A stretch of 64,000 bases of DNA from Rosellinia necatrix (lineage: Eukaryota; Ascomycota; Sordariomycetes; Xylariales; Xylariaceae). Numbering within the stretch: position 1 is the stretch's first letter; each line of letters opens with the position of its first letter. Shown in pieces: positions 48,291 through 59,894 of the stretch. The notes below the pieces were generated by a model. The model saw only the letters and a list, made by a program, of their open reading frames with translations, was not told the origin of the DNA and made no database searches. The position numbers and the translations under genes are program-made. Location of the stretch: positions 2,356,001 through 2,420,000 of the forward strand of contig JAGYVD010000002.1 in assembly GCA_021209875.1 (NCBI GenBank), written 5' to 3'.

Positions 48291-49122
48291 GATGTCGGTA
48301 AGCAAAGGCAGGAGGGGAGATCGAGGCTGGAATTGGAAGCTGTATTTGCTGAAGTGGGTTAGAAGGTAAGAATTATAATGTAAAGCCTAAGAGATCAAAT
48401 GTATCAAATGGTCGATGGTTCTAGATCTATTTAGTCTATACCATTTTTTGGCGACAACAAAAGCGGGTAGAATCTTAGCTTTACGCTGCCGATAGGGTTG
48501 TTCAGTCGCTCCTGTGGTAGAGTAGACAATTGAGGGTTGTAGGCTGTCGCTGAGAAGGATGAATGATCATGTCGCAAACTGAACCATACCGAGAGATACC
48601 TGCCGACTGAGGGAGTGTACCTTAGGTAGCTATGCCCCCCACCTACCCCTGCCTACCCCTGCTTACCCTAGGTAGCTCTATGTATATGTATCTACATACC
48701 TACGCTACCTAGGTACCTACCTAGGTAGTAGTAGTAGTAGTAGGTATTAGCGTACTGGTACTGGGTCGCTAAGGCACTACGGCCCACCCTGCATGATTAT
48801 AGATCACTACATACCTAAGTACTTACATAGCCTAGGTAACTAACTTTGACTACCTCTACCTACTTAGATACTTACCTTACCTACCTAGGTAGGCAAAAGT
48901 GGCAAGGCTGATAAATCTAAAAACACTATCATCGCATTCCCGCCCTTATCTCAGCCAATTCGCGTAGCCTCACGGTCCTTCACTTAATTCTTTCTTCCTT
49001 CCTTTACTTCTTTTCTTCCCAAGGCCCCCCCCCGCACGCTCACGAAACCATCGCCCGCATTTAGAAATTGCCCACGTCCCCCCCACCGCGACCAAATCAA
49101 CAACTGACGGAAGAGCAACACC
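48291..49122. promoter_or_regulatory. Bidirectional promoter region, pinin-like / RDS3
   Basis: An 832-bp spacer separates the start codons of two divergent genes, both for splicing-associated proteins. Its centre (about 48,615-48,895) is densely packed with ACCT/AGGT words, including TACCTAGGTACCTACCTAGGTAG and a (GTA)n run near 48,728. CT-rich stretches at its right end form the RDS3 leader. Confidence 0.6.
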
Positions 49123-49665
49123 ATGTCGCGCCATCACCCGTACGTAATACACAGAACCTCTGAAGATGCAACCCATTGTGTCGGGGATATAGCTAATACC
49201 TCCTCCTTTCTCTGCGTACAGCGATCTCGTTATGTGCCGCAAGCAATCCGGCATCGCCATCGGCCGCCTGTGTGACAAATGCGACGGCAAATGTCCGGTC
49301 TGCGACTCGTACGTACGCCCTACCACGCTGGTCCGCATATGCGACGAGTGCAGCTTTGGCAACTACCAGAACAAGTGCGTCGTTTGTGGTGGCGAGGGCA
49401 TCTCGGATGCCTTCTACTGTTTCGAGTGTACGCGTCTAGAGAAGGACCGTGACGGGTGCCCTAAGATCATCAATCTGGGTAGTTCGCGGACAGATGTGAG
49501 TTTCTCTATTACTACCCTGTCTACCCCGTCTACTCTCTACCCCCCTTTGGCCTTGCACGGTTTAGCATAGCCTGCTGGCCGTTTGGAATAGCTATCACAT
49601 GCTAATAACCTCTTCTTTCGCCACAGCTATTCTACCAAAAGAAAACGAATCGGACAGGTTACTAG
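49123..49665 (+). CDS. RDS3: SF3b subunit RDS3 / PHF5A (ini1), zinc-knot splicing factor
   Basis: Three exons, 49123-49139, 49222-49495 and 49627-49665, give 109 aa, the normal length of this very conserved family. PHF5A/Rds3 is the small zinc-binding core subunit of SF3b in U2 snRNP and helps recognise the intron branch site. The paired cysteines C-D-K-C, C-P-V-C, C-D-E-C, C-V-V-C and C-F-E-C are all present, as are the start M-S-R-H-H-P-D-L and the end motif [10 protein letters not shown]. The first coding exon is 17 nt and the last 39 nt, so only the middle exon shows up as a long open frame. The gene is divergent from the pinin-like gene and convergent with PEX26. Confidence 0.97.
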
Positions 49666-50003
49666 CCTTTGTGTTGCCCGGGTCTGGGCGGTTGAAGATG
49701 AGGTGGATAAACGAATGAACAATCACATTCTTGTATGTTGCATTTGGGCCGGCGTTTCGTGGCAATAGCTCTGTTTGCAAGGGTTAATGTGATACCCCCA
49801 AGCTTATAAAGTAGATGGAAAGACAAAAAGGTGCCTTATCACCGATTATGATTCTGTACGCATTAGAGTATTCCAGTCTGCAGGTAATGGCAAATCATAA
49901 CCCATTCAATCATTCGTAATGTACAGGATGCTGCTAACTATTGACGCCGCACTGCCCCCATTATATTGTCTTTGTGAACCCCTGCCGCCTCAATCCCATC
50001 AGA
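49666..50003. other. Short spacer between convergent RDS3 and PEX26
   Basis: Shared 3' region of 338 bp with AT-rich words and no coding signal. Confidence 0.55.
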
Positions 50004-51486
50004 TTATAGATAACTGACTTTGACCCCCATTCCTGCTGTTTGCTTAACCTTGTTCCACCCTGACCCCAGGATACGCTGAATCCGCTCCCGGAGGTCCCTA
50101 CGACTAAATACTACTATTATACTGACAATAAAAGCAATCAGCCTCATGAGCATCGCCGGGTTCGCCCTAAGTGAGATTCCGATCTGCTCCATGATGGCTT
50201 GAAGATTTGCTATGATCATAGCAGCCCTCGCTCTAAGACCCGGCGGTGCCACGGCCTTCTTTACTTTGGGGGTAGATGAAGGGGAAGGGGACTGGGCTGA
50301 TTTGGTCAAGGCAGAGCCATTCCCCGTGTTCCGCGTCCTGCTCAGAGATGAACGAGTTGGTGATTGTTCGATCCCGTAATCAACTTCACTTGCTTCTCGT
50401 TTTGCCTGCTCCTCTTCCAGTCGACGGCGCTCCCTGGCTTCGTTCTCTGCCCTCAGCCGCCGGGCATTTTCGATGTCCCTCCTCAGGTCATCTTCCTGTT
50501 TTTGTTGTTCCTCGCGCTCCCTTTGTTGGGCAGCCTGTTGCTCTTCTTGGAGGCTCTGGAGAGCTTGTAAGAAGGCTTCCCGTCTCTCCTCGTCGAGCAC
50601 AGCGCTGACACTAATAAACTCCCTTGCATAATCCCATTCGTTATTTCGGAGTAGAACGTGGAGGGTATACAATTCTAGAATTTTGACTCTTGCATTGAGA
50701 TCTCTCGGTGTGTCGGTGCCGCCGGTGGCCCCTTTTGACGTTGACCGACCATTCCGCGATGAGGGCCGCTGGGAGCGCGCTGCTTCTAGTTGCCGCGAGA
50801 TATCCAGGTTTGGTGTATTTGAAGAAGCAAGGAAATTTTCTAGTCGTTTCTGGTTTACGACCTGGGACCGAGCATGCGCGAGTAAGAGGGTTGCCCTTTA
50901 GTAATTGGTCAGCCAGAATTCAGCACTCTTATCAAGGACTGTTGGATTCTTGAACATCCAACCCCGGACTCTCAGTTTTTTTAAGTTGCAAGAGGACTCA
51001 CAGATTTATGACCACATCAGAGTCAACGTCCCCCTCGACGCCGTGGTAGCCAAACTGGACAACCTCCTCCCATACATCACCGTTCCGAACCTTTTGGCAC
51101 AATGTCCGCCACTCCTGCGTCCCGAAAGCGTCCTTGCCTTCTTCGGGGTCTAGTTCCAGGATCGCATTTAGTATTGTCAGGTATAGGCTCCACACCTTGA
51201 TCCTGGTGGCCCGCGAAGCCCTTACCACAGGCGCAGGTTCCGTCAACCCGTTGACATCGCTCCCCTCGGTTGACGGAGTAATGAGGGGAAGGAGGGTCGA
51301 CAGGGCCTCAGGCAGCCGACGCGTGAGGAACAGCTGCGATGCCTGCCTATAGGTCTTGGAGATCTGCGACGGTGCAACGCGTGGGCTCGAGACGAGGGAC
51401 GATATCGAATTCGAGAGCATGTGAGACCCAAAGGCCTCTGAGCCCGTCGGGCTCAGGGTAGCCGAGAACGAGCCGTCGAACGCCAT
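50004..51486 (-). CDS. PEX26: Fungal peroxin 26-like peroxisome assembly protein
   Basis: Two exons, 51486-51002 and 50895-50004, give 458 aa. The helical N-terminal half contains [18 protein letters not shown], followed by [13 protein letters not shown] Gln/Glu/Arg-rich coiled coil lies at about 270-330, and a single C-terminal membrane segment at about 412-428 is followed by a basic tail. This layout matches the filamentous-fungal Pex26/Pex15-type anchors, which hold the Pex1-Pex6 ATPase complex on the peroxisome membrane for receptor recycling. The assignment is by recognised pattern only; a general tail-anchored coiled-coil protein is the alternative. The 106-nt intron has a CTAAAG-type end with a branch-like TACTAA word close to the acceptor. 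Confidence 0.7.
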
Positions 51487-52973
51487 CGGTTGCTCTGGGG
51501 GAGGAGGGGGGGACTCTGTGTTTAGGGTGGTGGCAGTAGTGGTGGGAGTAGTGGCGGACGTGCAAATATGGCGCGCGGAGTTGGAGCGACTCGACTAGGC
51601 TGGCGTGGTCACGGTGAGGCGCCACACGGATTCAATTCGAGCAGGCGCACAATTGAGAGGTGAGACGACAACAGGCAGCATTGAAATTAAATGCCAGGCA
51701 CGGAGGCTTGCACATGCACAGAAACGGTCATTGATGAGCTGGCGGGTGTTGTGGCATGTGGAACTTGCACGCAAGCGACCGCAAGTTGGGCAGGTGAAAA
51801 GTAGAGTCAACAACAATCCAATCCGGTCCTTGCACGAGTCTAGCAGCTCTGTTAACTTAGTCGGTGATTACATGCCGCTTTTGCCTCGGCCCAAGAGCTG
51901 CGCGCGCGGTCCACTTGCCTAGACGAGCGTTGCTAGGTGGTCCGACCATGATGTACCTGCGTACCGTATCCAGGCCGCTGTTCAGAAAAGCGGGCCTTCC
52001 CCATACTTTGACATTCCATGGCAATCACCAATTGAGCAAATGCATCAAGCCAATCACGGATCTTGCTAGGTACACTACTACTAACACCCACGAGACCACA
52101 ACATAACAGAGGAGCATAACAAAATGCAAAGACTACCAAGATACCTACCTAAAGTAAGCCTCGTGTTATCTACCTAGGTACTTAAGCATGTATTGTGACA
52201 TTATTTCGACATCACGAAAGACCCAATCTATTTAAACTATGATATTCCCAGACATTCCCAGTTGATCCCAGGCCAGTGCGACGGTGAGATGGGTACCTAC
52301 CCAGGTACGTCTACGGCTTACGGCTCACATGTGCTTCAACATACATATGCTTGCTTCGCTGGAAGTCTGAGGTGGCTGGTGGCTCAGGAGGAGTAGCCGT
52401 CTCCAGTGACAACTTGAAGTGGAGAGCCATGCGGCATTGGGACAGCAATTGGGTCTCCCTTACCGCGGACGGGAACTCTTGCTGCTGTTTACCGTAGAAA
52501 TGACTGTTTAATGGGTACTACGGATGAGTTCCTATTGATCATGAGCGAGCCATGTTCCCCAATGCTGGCAAATAGACGCTTGGTAGGGCCAATATAAAGC
52601 GGATTGTTCAAATTGGGCACGGGCCAGGTCTTATTACGCTCTGATTTTGACTAGGACTCATCGTTTCCATTCTGTAGAGTTCGGTTCCCCAACGGTTCTC
52701 GTTCATGTGCTTTGCTCTTTCGGAGAACTACAAGCTATTTCCTACTACAGTGTTTTTGAGTTGGCAAGTCTGACAGGAGTATGCATGTATTTGTTTGTAC
52801 GCATGTACCCGGGCCTCGTGCTTCGTTAGTATATAATGACCATAAGATCGTGGTAAGATAAGATACAATTCGTACACTAGCAGACATGCGCCGGCTAGCA
52901 GTATAGTACAATGGGTGATATAGCGTGTTAGATTCATAGCCATCTGCCCACCCGTAAGCTGTTATCTTCCTTC
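51487..52973. other. Spacer upstream of PEX26
   Basis: About 1.5 kb. PEX26 promoter side with G-rich and GTGG-rich words (about 51,500-51,560), TACCTAGGTA at about 52,165-52,185 and ACCCAGGTAC near 52,300. The right end is the 3' region of the mL46 gene. No gene recognised. Confidence 0.5.
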
Positions 52974-54131
52974 TTACCTACTCGGCATCATGTTTCTGAC
53001 GGCATGGTAGTAAGTCTCATCGAGTTTGGTCTTTAGTTCCTCTTTGGTCAGCCAATTGAAATCCCTGAGGCCCATCTTGTTGTTCTTTAGGTCGACCTGG
53101 CCGGCCATGATCCTGCCCTTATGGAAGAAGATCTTCTCGCCACGCTGTTTTAGCGACGTGTCTTCGTTAAACTCGGGATGCTTGACGATATGTGCTACTG
53201 GCACTCGTCCCACCATCCATGTATTCATATTGACTCCAGCTGCGAGTTCCAGGGCTCTCGCAGCAGTCTGGATCATGGTTAGTTTGAATTATGTACCTCG
53301 ACACATAAAACGCTGTGTTCGGCTCACCTCGTGTAAGTGTTCGTCCGTTGGGACATCCTCGGCCGGGAACTGCCACAGGCCGTCGGTTCGTTGGACGATT
53401 AGATACAGTGTACGATCTAATGCGCGATCTAACCGCCGTACGTCGTTGGTCTTGTCCGCCTCGGTGATCCTATCCATCGGCCGCTCCACGGGAACGATCT
53501 CATCCGGTGGTGCCTCTTCGCCATCCTCCGTCACACGCAACTCGGCATCTTTCAGGAGGATGTCACGCACTCGCTCTTCGTTACTAAGCGTGCTGCCAAC
53601 AAGTAGCTCGTCATTCCAGGCATTGCGGCCCTGGGCGTAGTACCGGCCTAGTTCCTTAGCAGCGATATTTCCGCGCTCCTTAAACTTGATCCGCCAGTCG
53701 AGGTCTGACGCCGTGTCCTTTTTGAAGTAGAAGGTATGTCGGAAGGGTAACACCAATCGCTCGTTTAAACGCTTCTGGTAAAAGAAAAAGGCATTTTCGA
53801 AAGGTGTGAGGGCACGGGTGATCAAGGGCGCCCTCGTGAGAATAGTACCGCTCTTTATTCGGTACTCTGCTCGGCTCGATGCCGTGACAGGCGGATGTGG
53901 GTGTGACTCGGTAGGTTTGAGACGATGGGCCTCAGCAATGGTGGCGGCTTCGGCGGTGGCTGAATAGGGGCGGGATTGGACATTCCTACAGCTGGCGCAT
54001 ACGTTTGCTTGTCCTAGGGATCTGATGTCAATATCCTTCTCTCTGCTACCTAGCTTGAGGGGGAGTCAAAAATAAGACACACTTTTTAATAGAGCAGCAG
54101 CTACGCTGCTTCCTCGGCCCGGCGCCGTCAT
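52974..54131 (-). CDS. MRPL17: Mitochondrial large-subunit ribosomal protein mL46 (MRPL17)
   Basis: Three exons, 54131-54083, 54013-53328 and 53267-52974, give 342 aa. It is a structural protein of the mitochondrial 54S subunit with a Nudix-like fold that has lost catalysis. The first exon encodes a presequence (M-T-A-P-G-R-G-S-S-V-A-A-A-L-L-K) joined to Q-A-N-V-C-A-S-C-R. The body includes F-E-N-A-F-F-F-Y-Q-K-R-L, G-L-W-Q-F-P and the end motif L-D-E-T-Y-Y-H-A-V-R-N-M-M. The frame from 53825 starts at TTG, so the two 5' exons are required; the GTGTGT donor of exon 1 is the only one that keeps frame. The 5' exon is inferred. Confidence 0.88.
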
Positions 54132-55085
54132 AATACGTGATAGGACACTGGCTGTAATTATCTCCGTGGCCGGGGGAAAGATATAGCAGCAATGGAACCG
54201 GCAATGGTTCGTCGTCCAAAAACTGCACGGGTCCCGATTGCGCGCGATCAAGACGAATTGTCAACTTTTTTTTTAGAACTACCCTGATTGCTGGGGCTGA
54301 CTACAGACATACCTACTAGGTAGGTGGAAGCCACAGGTATATCTAATTATTGTGGCTGATAATAAGTGCTTGTAGAGGTATGTGCATAGCGGGGCTATGA
54401 CTTGTGTAGTGTAGGTACCTAGGTACCCACCTCCGTAGCTTCTTATCTCTGATCTTCTTTATCTCGCCTGGTGATTGCCTCTATCCTTAACTCTGCAGTG
54501 AGTTAAACACTTCCAAGGTTCAGTACATTAGGTAACCCTATCTACTTAAGGTAAGTACCCAAGGTTGTGCTGTACTTCTGGTACCTAGGTATGTAGGTGC
54601 TGCAAGTACCCAGGTACATAAGTCGTTTATGTAGGTCTGTGCTGGGGTCCGTGCCGGGTATCAGAAGCTTCTTGGTGGGTTCGAGATTGAGATCTTTGGC
54701 AGCGCTAGAGTTTCAAAGTGGGTCTGGTAAATGATGACTGGCTGGGTGGGGCAGTTCCTTGCATTAAACCCACGCTCCAGCACCTCCAGCCCACTTCCAC
54801 CATTTCTAGCTAGTCGTCGTCATCCGCCTTAGCATACCGAATACTTAACCTACCTCCCATTCCTCGCAGCATCTTCTTCCCAATTGTCCAGCCTGTCCGG
54901 CCCTTTTCCCTCGGGACGCAGCTCAAGCTTCTCATCCCTATTCCACATACTTCCCTCAGGGGCATCCAGCGCCAATATGTCCCCGGAATCCCCAAATGTA
55001 TTCTGAAACCGTCTCTCACTGTCTGTCCTATCACGGCTTTATATAATAAGTGCTCGCTTGCGCCATAGCCAGGTCTTAATTCCCA
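54132..55085. promoter_or_regulatory. Divergent promoter region, mL46 / GPHR-type gene
   Basis: A 954-bp spacer between the start of mL46 (-) and the GPHR-type gene (+). Its centre (about 54,305-54,625) carries repeated TACCTAGGTAC words. I see no separate gene; a minus-strand open frame at 54,810-55,142 overlaps the GPHR start and has no family resemblance. Confidence 0.5.
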
Positions 55086-56732
55086 ATGCGAGTCTCCGGT
55101 TGTGCTGATGGTCTCTGTACGGCGCCGGGCCTCGCCGCCCACTCGGTGCTGTCGACGACAATATCGTTAACTCCGTTTATACTCACCTTCATCCTCGTCT
55201 CTGCCGTCGTGTCGCGTAGTCTCTTCCCCCTCCTAGCCCGTGTTCACAACTCGCGCGATGGCGCTGACCACTTTCTTCCTTCCGACGCGCCTCTAGCCCT
55301 ACAGCAAGCCCACGCCGAGCATGGTGCGAAATCACTACGCCGGCGCGTCGCAGCCGGCGCCTTCGCCACTACCATCGGACTAGCAGCTGTCCTAGCGGAG
55401 CTGATCTTATGCGAGATATCCGAGCTGGTGAGCTCTCATGCGCGTGCGACCGCCCTACGTATTACGGTGCCCACGCTCCTATTCCTCCTCATCGTCTTGA
55501 TCCCTTTTCTGGAACTCCAGTCACTTATTGCCGGGTCGGGGTGGTCTTTTCAGCGAACCGCACAGGGACGCCTGCCTCGAATGGCATGGGTTCTCCAGTT
55601 TGGCTTGTTTTCTGCATGGCTCTTTATATTTTGGTCTCTGGGAAACTTGGTCCCCGTCAAGGATGAGATCATGCATCTGAGTGTTAAGGCCATAGATACC
55701 CCATCGGGTACGCCATCCGATAGCCTAGCCCGTGCGTGCCTTGAGCGCATCGGCGTGATTGGCATCTCGCTCATGGCTCTTCTGTCTGGCTTCGCCTCTG
55801 TATCTTCGCCCTGGCATACATTTGGAGGAAAAGCCTCCCGGAGACCTGTTACGGATTCCGATATCGCTCGCAAGCAGGCCGGCTTGGATGCGACTAATGA
55901 GATGCTTCTCACGAAACGGCATCGCCTCCAGGCTTTACAACGTAAAACCGCCGATTCCTCGAATACCGAAAGGCCGGGATTTGTCGCAAAGTTCATTGGC
56001 AGCATTCGTGGTGGAGGTGATATGGCCGAGATTCGCAGCTTACGTCTCGAAATCTCTGGCTTAGAGGCCATGGAAACGAACTTAGCGTCTTCACTGAGTG
56101 CTTTACGCTCCCGGCATGCCAACTCTGAGCGTGCATCAACCGCAGTCGGAAAGCTCCTTGTGATCCCAACGTATGCCTTCAGCGTCTACTGTGTCTACAG
56201 AATTTTGGCCACGACTCTCACAACATTCCGCCGTTTATACTATCCCACAGCCTCATTTTCATCCTCGGACCCCATCAATCGATTCCTCGGGCTCTTGGCA
56301 AAGCACTGGGATCCTAAACTTGATCAGATTGCTTGGGCAAGGCAGATATCCTTCTTGCTATCTGGAGTTATATTAGCAGCTAGCGCAAACAGTGTTCTCC
56401 AAACCTTCCATCTGTTCGCGAAATGGACCCCCGGTCTTTTGTACCAAGCACAGGCAAATTTGGCCCTGTTAATCGGGCAGATCAGTGCTATCTACGTGAT
56501 CTCCGCAGCATTGCTCCTCCGAAGTAACCTCCCGAAAGAGGTCAGTAGTGCTGTGGGGGACGCGCTGGAGAGCGCTCTTGAACCTAGCTTTGTTGATAGG
56601 TGGTTCGAAGGCTGGTTTCTGCTTGCGAGCGCAGCCACAGCTGCTGGGATTTGGATAGGTGGCAAAATCGGTGAATGGGGCGAGGATTGGGATGATATTG
56701 GAATGGAAGAGATGGGCCAGAAACGCTCATAG
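55086..56732 (+). CDS. Golgi pH regulator / GTG-type multi-spanning membrane protein (GPHR)
   Basis: Intronless, 548 aa. About eight to nine hydrophobic segments are arranged as in the GPHR family, with a central cytosolic loop (about 255-350) holding a helical R-L-E-I-S-G-L-E-A-M-E stretch. After it comes the family core: V-Y-R-I-L-A-T-T, then D-P-I-N-R-F-L-G-L-L, R-Q-I-S-F-L-L-S-G and L-L-R-S-N-L-P near 495. GPHR proteins are Golgi/ER anion channels needed for organelle acidification; plant relatives were described as abscisic-acid receptors. The fungal function is inferred. The C-terminus is acidic and Trp-rich (G-E-W-G-E-D-W-D-D). Start chosen as the first ATG of the long frame. Confidence 0.85.
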   Translation: MRVSGCADGLCTAPGLAAHSVLSTTISLTPFILTFILVSAVVSRSLFPLLARVHNSRDGADHFLPSDAPLALQQAHAEHGAKSLRRRVAAGAFATTIGLAAVLAELILCEISELVSSHARATALRITVPTLLFLLIVLIPFLELQSLIAGSGWSFQRTAQGRLPRMAWVLQFGLFSAWLFIFWSLGNLVPVKDEIMHLSVKAIDTPSGTPSDSLARACLERIGVIGISLMALLSGFASVSSPWHTFGGKASRRPVTDSDIARKQAGLDATNEMLLTKRHRLQALQRKTADSSNTERPGFVAKFIGSIRGGGDMAEIRSLRLEISGLEAMETNLASSLSALRSRHANSERASTAVGKLLVIPTYAFSVYCVYRILATTLTTFRRLYYPTASFSSSDPINRFLGLLAKHWDPKLDQIAWARQISFLLSGVILAASANSVLQTFHLFAKWTPGLLYQAQANLALLIGQISAIYVISAALLLRSNLPKEVSSAVGDALESALEPSFVDRWFEGWFLLASAATAAGIWIGGKIGEWGEDWDDIGMEEMGQKRS

Positions 56733-57124
56733 ACTGCATCACCACTAATAGGTCGTCGATCCATTTATTGCAAGGTGTTTAGGCGTTTTTACATGTCCCT
56801 ATTGAAGTGCTCACACGAAGTTGTATGTCCTAGATTTCAATGTTAATCACGATCACATAAAGTGGATTAAAGTATCCGGCCCATTTGCGGTGTTGCATCT
56901 GATGACCCCCGACCAATGCTCACTAGTCTGAGCATATGGACGCATATTTTGGGTTGACCAAATTTAATTCATTACTTAGGTTGACTTCTATTCTAACCTC
57001 CATTCAAAGTTGTGGAGTTTGCATAGCTCAAACCACCTGCCTGTAGCGAGGAAATTCAAATGGATACCATGTGCCGGGATTTCTCCCAATCCCAGCATCG
57101 TTGTAGGCCTTGTTGTCCTCTCCT
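56733..57124. other. Short spacer between convergent genes
   Basis: 3' regions of the GPHR-type gene (+) and the CVNH gene (-); AT-leaning, no coding signal. Confidence 0.55.
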
Positions 57125-57801
57125 CTATACGCCATAGTGGCCGAAGCAGAGCAGGTGACCATTGTCATTGTCAATGAAATCTCCTATGTAGAAGCGATAT
57201 TAGTTAGCTAACGTAGGAGATGGCACTTTAGACAAGCAAAATTTCTGACGGAGGCCTGGCCGGCTAGGCGGCAGGATGTCCCAGGAAGGTAACGTACCTA
57301 GATTGATTACACTCTCCTCGGAAGAGAGACCATCGCTGCAGGTGGCGTACAAGACGGAACGAACGCCGTCAACCACCATACTATTGCAGGTCTGCGCAAA
57401 GTTTCCGTCATTGCGAGCCTCCATCTTGCCGAAGTTGTTGGCGATGCAACTAGAGATGGATTGTTAGTTGGGTGAGTTGGCCATGTTGCTCGCTTGCTTG
57501 CTGGTTGGCAGAGGAGAGAGGAGCGGTGATCTGGCATGTAAACTTACTGGTTGAGATTAAGCGACGAATGATGGCGAGATCCGTTGGTTGCGCGGCAGGA
57601 TCCGCCGAGCCAGGCGCCCAGATCGTCTTGGTACACGATAAAGTTGTCACAGTTGTTGACAAAGGTGTAGATGACGCCATTGGTGCCGCCGTGGATGCCC
57701 GCGGTGGTGCTGGCGGCGGCCAGAGCGCCTGGGGCAGCAGGGAAGAGCGCAGCAACGGCGACAATGTCGCGGATAGCGGTGAGGGGAGCGATGGCACGCA
57801 T
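57125..57801 (-). CDS. Secreted cyanovirin-N homology (CVNH) lectin-like protein
   Basis: Three exons, 57801-57548, 57449-57298 and 57183-57125, give 154 aa. A signal peptide (M-R-A-I-A-P then an Ala/Val-rich core to about residue 29) is followed by one CVNH domain. The domain has two repeats: S-S-L-N-L-N-H-C-I-A-N-N-F-G ... N-F-A-Q-T-C-N-S-M, then S-V-I-N-L-G-D-F-I-D-N-D-N-G. The paired asparagine-rich turns and cysteines are characteristic. CVNH proteins are fungal and cyanobacterial mannose-binding lectins; sugar binding here is inferred, and secretion is predicted. The minus-strand long frame starting further upstream is leader sequence; the ATG at 57801 gives the signal peptide. Both internal introns have good GT-AG borders. 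Confidence 0.85.
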
Positions 57802-59894
57802 GGTGGGAAGAAGTATCAGGCAATTGACTCTTAGAGGAACGGAAGGCAGTGCGGTTGTAGCCCGAAGGTAGAACGTGAGAGTGGATCTTGAATATTGAGA
57901 TGAGATGGAGGGATGAAGGTTCTGGAGGAACAAAAGTGGGAGAACGAAAAAGAGAAGGTGGTTTTAGTACCTTCAAACTTCGGTGTGGGTAGGGTCAGGG
58001 CAGAAGAGAGACATAGAACAGAGAAGATTGTGTTATTGTATCCGAATAACGATCAAATATGCAGGTTCTATTATTACTTTAGACGGTAGGTAGGCAATTA
58101 TTCAAAACCGAATACACCACAGCAAGGCGTTTGGCATGACTATTGGGGATTATCTCTAAGAGGAGTCCCTCAACTTGCGTATTTTCGATTCTACAACGTT
58201 GGTTATATGTTCATATATATGTGCCATTATTATCAATCAGCCATTGACTACCAAATACGCACTGATTTATCATGGTGCTCATAGCTGGTACATCGGTTTT
58301 GATATCTGAACGTGCCCTAGTGTGTATGCGTGTGGGGGAGATAAAACGGGAAGCCATTAGATTTGACGCAAACACATGGATTCAGATGCTGCGCTTTTGG
58401 TACGTGGCATTGGAATTGTGTTTAATCACAGAGCCACTGTTTCTCTGTATGATGATGAAGTGAACCACCTGTAATTAGTGAAGGATAACAATCGCGGTTC
58501 CGTTGGAGATAAGTCGACCTTACGCTTCCAACTGTAGGGCAATATACTCGAATAAATGGGGAATGAAACGATCAATTAAGTACTAGGAAATAGAAATCAA
58601 TTAACGGATAATTCATGTGTGAAAACATCGCCAAAAAACAGTCTGTAGGAGTAAAGCTTCGAAATTTACATGGAAATGTTATGTCCCCCTTTTTATGCCA
58701 CTGTAGCCAGTTTAAGCCCTTAGTATCCACTTCCCTACTACTCAATCACAATACTCCGCTTCAATGATATGTGTCTTTTACTCGATATCATGATACTGTC
58801 AAGGCAGTATAAAGATATACGGAAGGAACAATTAGCGATCGCAGCATCTGGGTTGCCTATGCTCCTTAAGCGTCTCCTCTCCCAAAATAGGCTCAACTTT
58901 GTCCGATTATCTATGACTGGGCAGTATCAGTAAACTCGGCCGTCTATATTCACATATACTTTGCGCGGGAACTATAACACCACTCCTAGCAGGCTGTTAC
59001 TTTTATTGCTGCTACAGCCTGCCACTCCTAGTTCCCAGTGGCACGAGCTGCACACTGACTAATAACATGTTGTTACAAATATGATTCTGATATTATGTGC
59101 CATATTTTGCAATTGCGTCTTGGACCGAGTTGCAAATCTAATAGAAGATTGCCCTACTGATAGGACTCATAGATGCAGCATGATGTTTAGATTGTTAAAC
59201 GAGATGGTCTTTAATCTACCAAACCTAGCTGGCCTTCTGACCTCTATCGCCCATTTCAACTTAAACGCCCAGTAGTAAGAGTCTAAGATGCTACACCTTT
59301 CTGTCCCTAGCCATCGTCAAATATATTGTTCACTGACTTGGGCAACTAGGAACCCTGTGATCAAGTTAGCAACCATGGCTTGCTTTATTAAAACTCGTAA
59401 TTTGCGGTCTCATATCTAGTACGCTTGGTCTAACGCGGCGATCATCCTGTGACAGAGATCCTCCACAATATATTTTAGTCTCACTTTCTCCCATACATTT
59501 GCATACAACCCCGTCCCCCCTCCCTCAACATCCACCACTGATCTGAGATGCTCTGCACAGCTCTCGCGGCAGACTATTGGATCCAGCTTATCGTGGGGTC
59601 GTCAAGCCTACCTTATCCTAAAACTCCCTAATGAAGCGCGCGTCTAGGGCCCCCCCTATTGGCGTGTAGTTTTAGGCTTATGCAAGCCCATAATCCTTAG
59701 CTTCAAGCCCCCAAACTTGCCATTTCAGCTCATTCACACAAGACTTATACCTTTATGTATATATAAATACAAGAATGACAACCCCCACGACTTAGCTATG
59801 ACAATCGTTCATGCTTGTATGCTCATTTTAACGCGACTTCGACTAAATACAAGAATCGGGCTCGGCCAAGATCTGTCTAAGGTCTATAGTCTTA
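57802..59894. other. AT-leaning spacer, no gene recognised
   Basis: About 2.1 kb. The left end is the CVNH leader and promoter (CT-rich on the minus strand). The rest is AT-leaning with short open frames (for example 58,272-58,463 and 59,081-59,275) that resemble nothing known. The right end precedes a membrane-protein gene whose 5' end is unclear. Confidence 0.5.
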
